The notes under the pieces were generated by a model. It was given only the letters and a program-made list of their open reading frames with translations, ran no database searches and was not told the origin of the DNA. 64,000 nucleotides of DNA. Source: an uncultured Oceanospirillaceae bacterium. Its GTDB lineage: Bacteria > Pseudomonadota > Gammaproteobacteria > Pseudomonadales > Balneatricaceae. The stretch covers positions 1-64,000 of the forward strand of contig CAKZPE010000019.1 of assembly GCA_937138495.1 (NCBI GenBank), read 5' to 3'. Below, piece by piece: positions 54,756 through 62,865 of the stretch (the stretch's first letter is position 1; each line of letters begins with the position of its first letter). The position numbers and the translations under genes are program-made.

Positions 54756-55742
54756 ATGAAAGCAGCATTTTTTGAGCAGTTTGGAACGGCTTCTGAAGTC
54801 CTCCATATTCATGATCAGATCAAACCTGAACCTTCCCCGGGTGAAGTGTTGGTGCGGCTTTATGCATCCGGAGTGAACCCTTCTGATACCAAAAAACGAG
54901 ACGGGGCTTTTCCTGATTTACTCAATAATGGCCCGGTTATTCCTAACAGTGACGGAGCGGGAATTATTGAAGCGGTGGGCAGCGGTGTGTCAGCTTCCCG
55001 GATTGGTGAACGTGTGTGGGTGTATCAGGCCCAGTATGGGCGTTTGCATGGGACGGCTGCTCAATATATTGCCCTTGACAGCCAGCGGGCAGTGACGCTC
55101 CCTGATAATACCGATTTCAGTGTAGGGGCCTGTCTGGGAATTCCTGCAATGACTGCACACCGCTGTGTGTTTTCTGATGGACCGGTTGAAGGACTGATCA
55201 TACTGATAACCGGCGGCGCAGGCCGGGTCGGGCACTATGCTATTCAGTGGGCGAAAATGGCCGGCGCTACTGTCATTGCGACAGCAAGCAGTGAGGTGGC
55301 CAGACAGCAATGTGCAGAGGCTGGGGCCGACTGTATTGTGGATCATTCTGAAAAGGGAATGGTGGATAAAGTCCTTGAGTATACCGGAGGTGTGAAGGTA
55401 GACCGGATAATCGACGTTGAGTTTGGTGCCAATCTTGATAACAGTTTAAAGCTGCTTCGGGTGGGGGGGATCATCGCGTCTTACTCATCGACAGTGGTGC
55501 CTGAACCTGCGTTGCCTTTTAAGCAAATGATGTTTATGGATCTGACCATTCGGTTGGTAATTGTCTATGCAATGCCTGAAAGTGCTAAGCAGAAGGCAAC
55601 CGAAGACATAACCCGGGCACTGCAGCAGAACCGTCTGCAGCACAGAATCGCCGCACGCTACCCGCTGGATGATATAGTCAGTGCTAATAACAGGATTGAA
55701 CAGGGTGGTTTTTACGGCTGCGTTGTTATTGATATCGCCTAA
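54756..55742 (+). CDS. Zinc-independent quinone oxidoreductase-type dehydrogenase
   Basis: The 328-residue medium-chain protein has a GroES-like N-terminal half (GEVLVRLYASGVNPSDTKKRDG, NSDGAGIIEAVGSGV), an NADPH-binding ITGGAGRVGHYAIQWAKMAGA, and lacks the zinc-binding cysteines of alcohol dehydrogenases. It matches NADPH:quinone oxidoreductases. AGAAGGA lies 8 bases before ATG. A 14-base palindrome CCCCTCATGAGGGG (54715-54728) sits just upstream and may attenuate or terminate upstream transcription. Confidence 0.88.
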   Translation: MKAAFFEQFGTASEVLHIHDQIKPEPSPGEVLVRLYASGVNPSDTKKRDGAFPDLLNNGPVIPNSDGAGIIEAVGSGVSASRIGERVWVYQAQYGRLHGTAAQYIALDSQRAVTLPDNTDFSVGACLGIPAMTAHRCVFSDGPVEGLIILITGGAGRVGHYAIQWAKMAGATVIATASSEVARQQCAEAGADCIVDHSEKGMVDKVLEYTGGVKVDRIIDVEFGANLDNSLKLLRVGGIIASYSSTVVPEPALPFKQMMFMDLTIRLVIVYAMPESAKQKATEDITRALQQNRLQHRIAARYPLDDIVSANNRIEQGGFYGCVVIDIA

Positions 55743-55943
55743 CAGGTTGTTCGTGTTCAGGATATAGGCGGCCCCGGAGGGCTTGTAAACATGAGGGCAG
55801 GAACGCTTTATCGGCGAGTTAAGGCCGGAGAATAGCGGTTCTGTAGGGTTTTTCAGGAATATAAGATTTGAAGTAATCGCTTTTCAGTTTTGAAGCGACC
55901 GTTTTTACTGAGTAATAGTTTGATAATAAAAAGAGGTTCAGAA

Positions 55944-56948
55944 ATGCTTAAAAATGTATTTTTTAAAGGACTTATTGCCTCCGCTGTAATGGGGGCCTCT
56001 GTTGCTGCAATGGCAGACGACTGTGGAGATGTGTCGGTTGTTGAAATGTCCTGGCCATCGGCAGAATTTGCCGCCAACCTGGATAAAATCATTCTTGAAG
56101 AAGCTTTTGGCTGTAACGTCACTCTGGTTCCGGGCGCTGCGATAACCAGTTTGGCATCGATGGAGTCGAAAGGGCGTCCACATATCGCGCCGGAATTCTG
56201 GGCGAACGCCGTTATCAATCAACTGCGTAAAGCGGAAGACGCCGGTAAGGTAGAAATTACTACTAAACTGATTCCGGATGCTTACGAAGGCTGGTATGTA
56301 TCGGAATACGTTGCTGATAAATATCCGGAGCTGAATACCGTTGATGACGTTCTGAAGCGTAAGGATTTGTTTCCTTCTAAAGAAGATCCAAGTAAAGGGG
56401 CATTTGTAAACTGTCCGTCTGGCTGGTCATGTCAGGTACTGAATGACGGCCTGATCAAGCCAAGCGCGTATAACCTGGAAGGTAACGGGTTTGTCAGTGT
56501 TGATCCAGGCTCAGGGGCCGGACTGGATGGCACGATTGCTAAAGCATATGACCGTAATGAAGCCTGGTTTGGTTATTACTGGCAGCCGTCTGCGGTTATC
56601 TCGAAATACGAGCTGAAGAAACTGGATTTTGTTGACGGCTATGATCAGGATAACTGGGATAACTGCGTCTCGAATCCTGAGTGTGATTCGCCGAAACGTT
56701 CCCGCTTCCCGGCCTCTGATGTATTCACAGTTGTTGCCAGTGAATTCTCTCAGAAGCACCCGGACATTGTTGAGTATCTGAAGAAACGGGCATATAACTC
56801 GGATCAGGTGGGCAAGGTGCTGGTGTATATGCTGGATAATCAGGCTGACGGTGAATCCGGTGCAATTGAATTCCTGAATACTCAGGAAGATGTCTGGACT
56901 GAATGGCTGAGCCCTGAAGCGGTAGAGAAAATTAAGTCGGCTATCTGA
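55944..56948 (+). CDS. Glycine betaine/choline-type ABC substrate-binding protein (ProX/OpuAC)
   Basis: The 334-residue protein has a signal peptide (VAAMADD) and an OpuAC domain (VVEMSWPSAEFAANLDKIILEEAFGCNVTL, then GRPHIAPEFW, WFGYYWQPSAVISKYEL). Aromatic residues (W in PEFW and GYYW) are suited to the cation-pi box that holds quaternary amines. Four cysteines in the middle could form disulfides. The start at 55944 has AAGAGG 7 bases upstream. No permease or ATPase gene is adjacent. Confidence 0.88.
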   Translation: MLKNVFFKGLIASAVMGASVAAMADDCGDVSVVEMSWPSAEFAANLDKIILEEAFGCNVTLVPGAAITSLASMESKGRPHIAPEFWANAVINQLRKAEDAGKVEITTKLIPDAYEGWYVSEYVADKYPELNTVDDVLKRKDLFPSKEDPSKGAFVNCPSGWSCQVLNDGLIKPSAYNLEGNGFVSVDPGSGAGLDGTIAKAYDRNEAWFGYYWQPSAVISKYELKKLDFVDGYDQDNWDNCVSNPECDSPKRSRFPASDVFTVVASEFSQKHPDIVEYLKKRAYNSDQVGKVLVYMLDNQADGESGAIEFLNTQEDVWTEWLSPEAVEKIKSAI

Positions 56949-56977
56949 TCGTAAACTGATCGTAAACTGATCGTAAA
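56945..56977. repeat. Three tandem copies of an 11-bp repeat at the end of the ProX-like gene
   Basis: CTGATCGTAAA is repeated three times without spacing, starting across the stop codon. It is probably a slippage product; no function is evident. Confidence 0.8.
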
Positions 56978-57008
56978 GTTCTGTTACGTATTACGGCGAT
57001 AACTAAAA

Positions 57009-57037
57009 ACGGGGCGATTCGATGCCCCGTTTTTTTG
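57009..57037 (+). terminator. Terminator after the ProX-like gene
   Basis: Stem ACGGGGC/GCCCCGT with an 8-base loop and a T-run. Confidence 0.88.
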
Positions 57038-57173
57038 ATCCTGAATTCTTAACCTCTATGTCTGCCATTCTCTGTCTGTGGGGTGTGATTAAGCGTCTCA
57101 ACCTCCGTTGCAGGCGACAGTTATAGCGCTAAAGCGTCTGTACAGACACTTCAGTCAGATACGGGTTAAAGGG

Positions 57174-58544
57174 TTATTGTAGTTTGGCGAGAAGGGGACT
57201 GTCCTTAAGTGCCGCATTTTCCTGTGCCATCAGCATTGCCGTATCGTCAAATACGTCAGTGACTGATTTGTCGGCACCTGCTTCAAGCAGGAACTCCATG
57301 GCTGACGTGTCTTTACCCAGCAGGGCTGCGTACATCAGTGCCGTGGTTTCTTCACCGTCCTTCGCGTCCAGATCGACGCCGGCCGCAACGATTTTCTGCA
57401 GCAGCTCGATTGGCTGGCCACCTTTGACCGCATAGGTCAGGGCGGTGCCGCCTTTAGCGTCTTTGTCCGTCAGATCAGCATTTGCTGCAATCAGGCGATC
57501 AATAACCGGCGCAAAATCTTCACCCCGCAGCAGGGCTGCCAGCAGTGGTGTGATGCCTTTTTCATTGGCGGTTAGCGGATCTGCACCGGCATCCAGCAGG
57601 GTTTCGATAACAGCAGGTTCTTTAAATGCCAGTGCCAGAAGCAACGGTGTGTTGCCGGCGTTGTCTTTTGCATTCACGTCAAAATCACGCGCCATCAGTG
57701 CTTCATAGCCTTCGGCTTCTTCTTCCCGGTTGGCCATCAGCATGTGCAGCGCGGTTTGACCGCGATCGTTTGTGATGTGCAGTTCAAAGCCCTTATCTTC
57801 AAGAAATGCCAGGCGCTCTTCTGAGGTGGCTTCGTCAGCAACGGTCAGCAGAACCCCGGAATATCCGTAGTTGTCGGCGACTTCCGGTTCTTCGCTCATG
57901 TCGTAGAATTTTTCGAGCATTTCGACATTGTCGTTCTTGGTGAGTGCCCGCATGAACAGATCCCGGCCTTCACCGTCGATGTAGCCCGGGTCGTAGCCTT
58001 TATCTTCAAGCAGTTCGAACATTTCCATTGCCCGCTTGTTGTAGGCGAAGGCACCCAGAGGGGTGATACCTAAACGGCTCTGCTGATCGAAGTCCAGGCC
58101 GATTTCCTCAAAGTACTCGACGATACCCGGGCGGAATTTTTTGTTTTTTGACAGCCAGTATTGTGGGGTTTCACCCATATAGTCTTCTACTTTATAGTCG
58201 GCACCGAATTCGGCGAACAGCTTAATCAGTTCCAGGTCACCGTAGCGGGCGGCATACAGTTCAGCATACACACCTTTACCCCCTTCAGGCCGGTAGGGGA
58301 CGCCCTGTTCCAGTAACCAGCGCATGACGTCCAGAGATGCACTGCCACGCAGCGCGTAGTGCAGGGCCTGGCGACCAATCTTTTGCTTTTCGAGCAGGCT
58401 GTAGCCTTCATCCATCTTGGCCTGCACGTCCTCGACAGTTGCGTCTTTCCAGAACTTTTTCGTCAGGAAAGGGTTTTTAGCATGCGCGCTGGTGGCGAGC
58501 ATTGCTGTAACCGCGATGGTGGAAATCAAGGTTCCGAGTTTCAT
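57174..58544 (-). CDS. Secreted ankyrin-repeat protein of the DUF2271/PepSY operon
   Basis: The 456-residue protein has a signal peptide (cleavage after AHA, residue 22) and at least ten ankyrin repeats covering most of its length (DRGQTALHMLMANREEE, NAGNTPLLLALAFKEPAVIETLLDAGADP, GEETTALMYAALLGKDTSAMEFLLEAGAD). It is the last gene of a three-gene minus-strand operon with a Fur box, 14 bases after the PepSY-flavoreductase gene. A periplasmic scaffold or partner for the other two is likely; the function is unknown. Confidence 0.85.
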   Translation of the reverse strand: MKLGTLISTIAVTAMLATSAHAKNPFLTKKFWKDATVEDVQAKMDEGYSLLEKQKIGRQALHYALRGSASLDVMRWLLEQGVPYRPEGGKGVYAELYAARYGDLELIKLFAEFGADYKVEDYMGETPQYWLSKNKKFRPGIVEYFEEIGLDFDQQSRLGITPLGAFAYNKRAMEMFELLEDKGYDPGYIDGEGRDLFMRALTKNDNVEMLEKFYDMSEEPEVADNYGYSGVLLTVADEATSEERLAFLEDKGFELHITNDRGQTALHMLMANREEEAEGYEALMARDFDVNAKDNAGNTPLLLALAFKEPAVIETLLDAGADPLTANEKGITPLLAALLRGEDFAPVIDRLIAANADLTDKDAKGGTALTYAVKGGQPIELLQKIVAAGVDLDAKDGEETTALMYAALLGKDTSAMEFLLEAGADKSVTDVFDDTAMLMAQENAALKDSPLLAKLQ

Positions 58545-58558
58545 TGCAGGGTCCTCTG

Positions 58559-60733
58559 TCAGTAGATATCTTCAAGGTAACGGCCGCACAGACGTAATTC
58601 AGCAAGGCTGAGTCCTGTACTGGCGGAGATAATGTCAATTTCCTGTGCGACAGCCTGTGCCATGCGGGAAGAACCGCAGACCATGATTGTCGCACCTTGT
58701 TGTAAATGTTGAGCCACAGTGTCACAGGCACCGCGCAGGCGGTCCTGAACATAGGCCTGGTCGTCATGCCGGGAAAATGCCGGATGGAATCCGGTCAGGC
58801 GTCCGTCACTCTGCCATTCCTGAATGGCGTCACGGTAATAAAAATCGTTGTCGGGGTGGCGCAGTCCGAAGAACAGTTCTATGGGCTGTTTCCGGTTATT
58901 GCGGATCATGCCCGCAAAAGGCGCAATGCCGGTACCGGCACCGATCATGATGGTGGGTGCCCGACGGGCGGGCCGGAAATCAGGGTTGTGCTCTACATAG
59001 GCATCGATGCGTTGCCCGGGTTCGAGACCCAACAGGTAATTCGAGCAAATCCCTCCTTTAACACTGGCAACGCAAAGCTCCACCATCCCTTCACGTTTTG
59101 ATGAAGCCAGGGAATACAGTCGCGCGACCGGATCTTGTGGAGGGACGATACCTAAAAGATCTCCGGCACTGAAGCCGGGGAGACGACGTTTCTTTGGTGC
59201 ACGGAACCGCAGGATTGCTGAAGCGGTGCCGTCATAACCGGTGAAGTCTTCCCGTTCAGCCAGTTCAAGTTGTCGTGTTTTCGGACGGGGCGGCGTGTAA
59301 TCAAGTGCCAGACTGTTAAGTTCCAGTGTGGCGGCGAGTTTGTGTCCCCAGGCAGTGAAGGCCTGTGCGGAACGGCGGTTAATGTCTCCCATAGGCAGCA
59401 GGCTGGTGCGGCCGGAGGCCGTTAGCGCATGCTGGCAATTAGTGGCAAACGCACAGTATGCCGGGAATGCTTTATCACCGAAGCCCAGCACGGCGAAGTG
59501 CTGACCACCCTGATAACCGGGTAAGCGTTCAAGGAATTGTGACGCCCCGGAAGGGGGAGTACCGTCGCCATAGGTCGCCGCAAGCAGCAGTAAGGTCGCG
59601 TCTTCGCGCATATGGCAGGTTTTATTCATCCCGCTGAGGTGAACGCTCTTTCCTGCATCCCGCAGCTGTTCTGCCAGGTAGACGGCGAACCCCCAGGTAG
59701 TGCCTGTTTCAGAGCCAACCAGTATGACGATGTCTGCGCTTGCAAGTGACACCATGCCACGGGGTTTAGGGTGGCGGCGACGTAACCATATGATAAATCC
59801 TGTCACTGCAAAGAAGGGGACTGACAGGGAAACCAGACCTGCGATTGCACCCCAGGGGGAAGCGCCCTGCCCGGTATGTAACAGGGTAAACAAATCCAGC
59901 GCGCGGGTTAAAAACGGTACACTTTCCTGGCTGAGAATGTCTCCGGAATGACGGTCAATGAAGGTGAGAGTGCCTCCCTGACGCAGTACATAAACATCCC
60001 ACCAGTCGGACCAGATAGGGAAGCTCAGCTCTGTCAGTTCACTGAGCTGAATGGTATCGAATACAGCCAGTTCGGCGGCAGGAACCGGATCTGCCTGGGT
60101 CAGTGTTTCCGGGTAGTCAGGTGTATCATCCACACCGGATGGTAATAATCCGTTAGACACCAGTGACATCCAGGTGCCGGAGAGCACGGTCACAAACAGG
60201 GGAATAATCAGCAACCGTCCTGCAACTGTATGCCATTTATCGAGCCCCCGGCCTTTAATCTTGCCAAGAATCCGGCGGTATCCTCCCAGCCGTCGGGCTA
60301 ACAAAGTAAGGCCGGTGATCATCATCAGCAGCATGGCAATGACACCGATAAGTGTCACCGGGCGACCGTCGGGGCCCAGCGCCAGGTTACGGTGCAGGCT
60401 GTTAACCAGATCCATAAAAGGTTCGGGTCTGTCTTTACGAGCCAGCCGACCGTTAAAGGGGTTGAAAGGTACTTCGCGTGATCCGGCAGCATCCGCCCCG
60501 CGCAGGAGTACGCGGCCGGAGTAATCGATCCGGATTCGGTCAATATCAAAATAGGGATTTTTTTTGGCAGACAGGCGCAGTACATCACCGACGGTCAGGT
60601 TACCGAAGTCATGAACATTGCGGTCGAACCGTTTCAGCAACGGATCGACTGATAAGATTGAGCCTGTTACTGCCAGAAAGATCAGTAACAGACCAGGAAC
60701 GACCCCCGCCCAGCGGTGTATCTGACGCCACAT
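58559..60733 (-). CDS. PepSY membrane protein fused to flavodoxin and ferredoxin-reductase domains
   Basis: The 724-residue protein begins with PepSY membrane helices (QIHRWAGVVPGLLLIFLAVTGSIL, MLLMMITGLTLLARRLGGYRR, WHTVAGRLLIIPLFVTVLSG) and two periplasmic PepSY-like regions. A cytoplasmic flavodoxin domain follows (ILVGSETGTTWGFAVYLA, AATYGDGTPP), then an FNR-type FAD/NADPH domain (RLYSLASS, GAGTGIAPFAGMI, VCGSSRMAQAVAQEI, ending RYLEDIY). The layout is like sulfite-reductase flavoproteins joined to a membrane electron relay. It would move electrons from NADPH across the inner membrane, plausibly to a ferric siderophore or to the DUF2271 partner. It lies 6 bases after the DUF2271 gene, under the same Fur box. 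Confidence 0.9.
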   Translation of the reverse strand: MWRQIHRWAGVVPGLLLIFLAVTGSILSVDPLLKRFDRNVHDFGNLTVGDVLRLSAKKNPYFDIDRIRIDYSGRVLLRGADAAGSREVPFNPFNGRLARKDRPEPFMDLVNSLHRNLALGPDGRPVTLIGVIAMLLMMITGLTLLARRLGGYRRILGKIKGRGLDKWHTVAGRLLIIPLFVTVLSGTWMSLVSNGLLPSGVDDTPDYPETLTQADPVPAAELAVFDTIQLSELTELSFPIWSDWWDVYVLRQGGTLTFIDRHSGDILSQESVPFLTRALDLFTLLHTGQGASPWGAIAGLVSLSVPFFAVTGFIIWLRRRHPKPRGMVSLASADIVILVGSETGTTWGFAVYLAEQLRDAGKSVHLSGMNKTCHMREDATLLLLAATYGDGTPPSGASQFLERLPGYQGGQHFAVLGFGDKAFPAYCAFATNCQHALTASGRTSLLPMGDINRRSAQAFTAWGHKLAATLELNSLALDYTPPRPKTRQLELAEREDFTGYDGTASAILRFRAPKKRRLPGFSAGDLLGIVPPQDPVARLYSLASSKREGMVELCVASVKGGICSNYLLGLEPGQRIDAYVEHNPDFRPARRAPTIMIGAGTGIAPFAGMIRNNRKQPIELFFGLRHPDNDFYYRDAIQEWQSDGRLTGFHPAFSRHDDQAYVQDRLRGACDTVAQHLQQGATIMVCGSSRMAQAVAQEIDIISASTGLSLAELRLCGRYLEDIY

Positions 60734-60739
60734 TGTGAT

Positions 60740-61228
60740 TTAGAGCTTGTAACGGATGTAACGAACGTAGCCAGTGCCGGGTGTTTTTACCCGCTGACTG
60801 GCTTTGGTCAGCTCGATTTCGGCATCGGTCTGAACGTTATCAGCATTTTCTACGGATGTTTCCACACGCAGTTTATAGCCGGCATCTATCCAGCTTGGGT
60901 CAATATCAACGCGCATCACTGAACGTGCGCCCCCGGCTGTTGATGCGCCGGTAATACCGTCGACATTTTCCCGTGCACGGGAGTGGTATCCGAACCAGCG
61001 TTTTGAATCCGGCCACCAGATTTTATCCGGACCGGACACCCATAAAGTGCGGTCAAATTTACCTTCCGGGTTTACCAGGTAGAGATGAAAGTATGCTTCA
61101 GGGCCGTTGTATTCGTTTAACTGAACCAGCACGACTGCTTCATCTGCTTTAGCGGGCGCGGTGAACGCCAGTAACGATAGCAAGACAAGAAGGGATGAGC
61201 GTAGTTTAGCCGGTAGTAGAAGCGACAT
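60740..61228 (-). CDS. Periplasmic DUF2271 protein with predicted flavinylation motif
   Basis: The 162-residue protein has a signal peptide (cleavage near PAKADE) and a DUF2271 domain. It contains DGITGAS (90-96), which fits the D-x-x-(S/T)-G-A-(S/T) motif to which ApbE attaches FMN, making Ser96 (or Thr97) the candidate site. The start at 61228 has GGAG 7 bases upstream; the frame stays open to 61318. It is the first gene of the Fur-box operon with a PepSY-flavoreductase and an ankyrin protein, so it is probably a periplasmic electron carrier. No apbE is in the window. Confidence 0.8.
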   Translation of the reverse strand: MSLLLPAKLRSSLLVLLSLLAFTAPAKADEAVVLVQLNEYNGPEAYFHLYLVNPEGKFDRTLWVSGPDKIWWPDSKRWFGYHSRARENVDGITGASTAGGARSVMRVDIDPSWIDAGYKLRVETSVENADNVQTDAEIELTKASQRVKTPGTGYVRYIRYKL

Positions 61229-61347
61229 ATCAGGTCTCCAGTGGTTTTTTAAGTACATCACCTGATCAGATGACCGGGTGCCTTGAATCTGTGTATTACC
61301 GGAAGCTTCTCTTGGCATTGAAGAGGATTTTCCAGTAAATCTAATCT

Positions 61348-61362
61348 AAATGATAATGAGAA
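61348..61362 (-). promoter_or_regulatory. Fur box upstream of the DUF2271 operon
   Basis: AAATGATAATGAGAA contains the hexamer-type Fur core TGATAATGA, about 120 bases before the DUF2271 start. The right half of a full 19-mer is weak. Confidence 0.6.
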
Positions 61363-61661
61363 GGTGATGCATTATTGGTATTTGATGGCTTATGTCAATA
61401 GGTAATGAGAATAGTTCGTAATTGAATGATGTATGTCACTTTCCGAACATAACGGTTTTGAAATCAGTGGGTTACAGATGTGATTGAGACGGCTTGTGAA
61501 GCCTCTTAAACAAGATTTTCACGCCAGAACAGGTTTTGTTTTGTTTGAAATATTTCCGTTTACCGCTTCCCTTTCGTTTGAATAAGCCCTGGGGTTACCC
61601 AGATAGCTGCGGGTATTGCTGAAGGATATTTGCCTGCCAGTGTAAAAATTTTTAGTACGAA
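61363..61661. other. Intergenic region between the DUF2271 operon and norE-like gene
   Basis: Rest of the divergent region. No gene or clear additional site was recognised; the norE-side regulatory box begins at 61662. Confidence 0.4.
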
Positions 61662-61675
61662 TTAACCGAAATCAA
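61662..61675 (+). promoter_or_regulatory. FNR/DNR-type box of the norE-like promoter
   Basis: TTAACCGAAATCAA matches TTGAC-N4-ATCAA at 9 of 10 defined bases. Its centre (61668.5) is 41.5 bases before a start predicted from the -10 TATTCT at 61698-61703, the class II activator position. Confidence 0.65.
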
Positions 61676-61697
61676 TAGTTGTAGCTGCCCGGGGGAT

Positions 61698-61703
61698 TAT
61701 TCT
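61698..61703 (+). promoter_or_regulatory. Candidate -10 element of the norE-like promoter
   Basis: TATTCT (4 of 6 to consensus) with no clear -35, as expected for an activator-dependent promoter. Confidence 0.45.
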
Positions 61704-61827
61704 GTGCTCATTCTTAGTTAATTATTTATATCTGTACCTTATTAATAAAAAGCGTCGTCTGTGACTGTTTGAGAACAGCAGTGGTTGTTTCACTTTTTAT
61801 TGTCAGGTGCCGGAGGAGCATTCCGCT

Positions 61828-62454
61828 ATGGCCGATAGCAGCGTGATCGCAGGTAAAGGGATTCCGGAGGTAGGTCAGCCGGTTAGTTTCCTGCCGAAAC
61901 CGAACCGGATTCCGGGTAACGGGGCCGTGTGGGTGGGGATTTACGCCGAAATGACAGAGTTTGCTCTGATGTTTCTGGTGTACTTTATCGCCAAAGTATT
62001 TCACCAGGAGGTTTTTAATGAGGGGCCTCTGCAACTGAATACTCTGGCGGGTACCCTGAATACACTGGCCCTGCTGACCAGCAGTTATTGTGTGGCCAAG
62101 GCGGTAGCCTGTGTCCGTATGAGCCGGATCACTACTGCCATCCGCTGGCTGTGGGGCACAATTATCTGCGCGGTGTTTTATCTCGTCGTTAAAACCTGGG
62201 AATACTACTGGAACATCGAACAGGGTATAGAGATAGAAACCAGCCTGTTTTTTACCGTTTACTACTACATGACATTTAACCATTTCCTGCATGTGGGCTG
62301 GGGTGGCGGTGCAATACTCTGGGCGATTTACCGGCTCAAAAGCGGCGCTTATTCCGCGGATAGTCATGAGGGGCTGGAAGCGATTGCCTGCTACTGGCAT
62401 ATGATCGATCTGGTGTGGATTATTATCTTCCCGCTGCTTTACGTATTGAGGTAA
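61828..62454 (+). CDS. norE: NorE-like cytochrome c oxidase subunit III-family protein
   Basis: The 208-residue protein has five or six membrane helices and a subunit III pattern (WVGIYAEMTEFALMFLVYFIAKVFH, WYWH-type ACYWHMIDLVWIIIFPLLYVL). This small form, paired with a subunit IV-like gene, matches NorE of denitrifiers, an accessory protein for nitric oxide reductase. The start at 61828 has GGAGGA 10 bases upstream. The norCBQD genes are not in the window, but an FNR/DNR-type box upstream supports a link to low oxygen or NO. Confidence 0.75.
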   Translation: MADSSVIAGKGIPEVGQPVSFLPKPNRIPGNGAVWVGIYAEMTEFALMFLVYFIAKVFHQEVFNEGPLQLNTLAGTLNTLALLTSSYCVAKAVACVRMSRITTAIRWLWGTIICAVFYLVVKTWEYYWNIEQGIEIETSLFFTVYYYMTFNHFLHVGWGGGAILWAIYRLKSGAYSADSHEGLEAIACYWHMIDLVWIIIFPLLYVLR

Positions 62455-62459
62455 TCACT

Positions 62460-62792
62460 ATGTTTACTGCACTTAAACGTCTTTCATTTCAAGGCGCTGT
62501 ATTTAAAAGCCCTGCAATTAAGAACTGGGTATGGCTGGCACTGATCACTATGACACTGGGCAGTGCGCTGATTGCTGAGTCGGCCGATCCCAGCCTGATT
62601 GTAACGCTGGCAGTTGCCATTACCGTGGGCGTAAAGGGTTGGCTGGTGGTCGACTACTTTATGGAACTGCGTAATGCTAACCGGTATTTTCGATTCACGA
62701 TGAATCTTTATTTTGTGGTGTTACCGCTGATGATTTTGCTGGTGTACCTTTTCCCGGAAGGCATCGCCAGTCTGGTGGATCTGGAAGGCTAA
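62460..62792 (+). CDS. norF: Cytochrome c oxidase subunit IV-like small membrane protein (NorF-like)
   Basis: The 110-residue protein has three membrane helices (VWLALITMTLGSALI, LIVTLAVAITVGVKGWLVVDYFMEL, FVVLPLMILLVYLF) and the VDYFMELR stretch found in prokaryotic subunit IV/NorF proteins. It starts 5 bases after norE and is surely co-transcribed. The assignment as NorF rests on this pairing. Confidence 0.7.
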   Translation: MFTALKRLSFQGAVFKSPAIKNWVWLALITMTLGSALIAESADPSLIVTLAVAITVGVKGWLVVDYFMELRNANRYFRFTMNLYFVVLPLMILLVYLFPEGIASLVDLEG

Positions 62793-62821
62793 AGCCTGTA
62801 ACAGGTATTCAGCCAATGGGT

Positions 62822-62857
62822 AAAGCCGCCGTTCATCGTTATGATGAAGGCGGCTTA
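62822..62857. terminator. Bidirectional terminator between norF-like and OYE genes
   Basis: Stem AAGCCGCC-G-TTCATC / GATGAA-GGCGGCTT with a 5-base loop between convergent genes; one unpaired base and short T-runs. Confidence 0.7.
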
Positions 62858-62865
62858 TCCGGTTT

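Noticed and set aside
61381..61400. TTGATGGCTTATGTCAA as a second FNR box
   Set aside because: The half-sites are too far apart (17 bases instead of 14).
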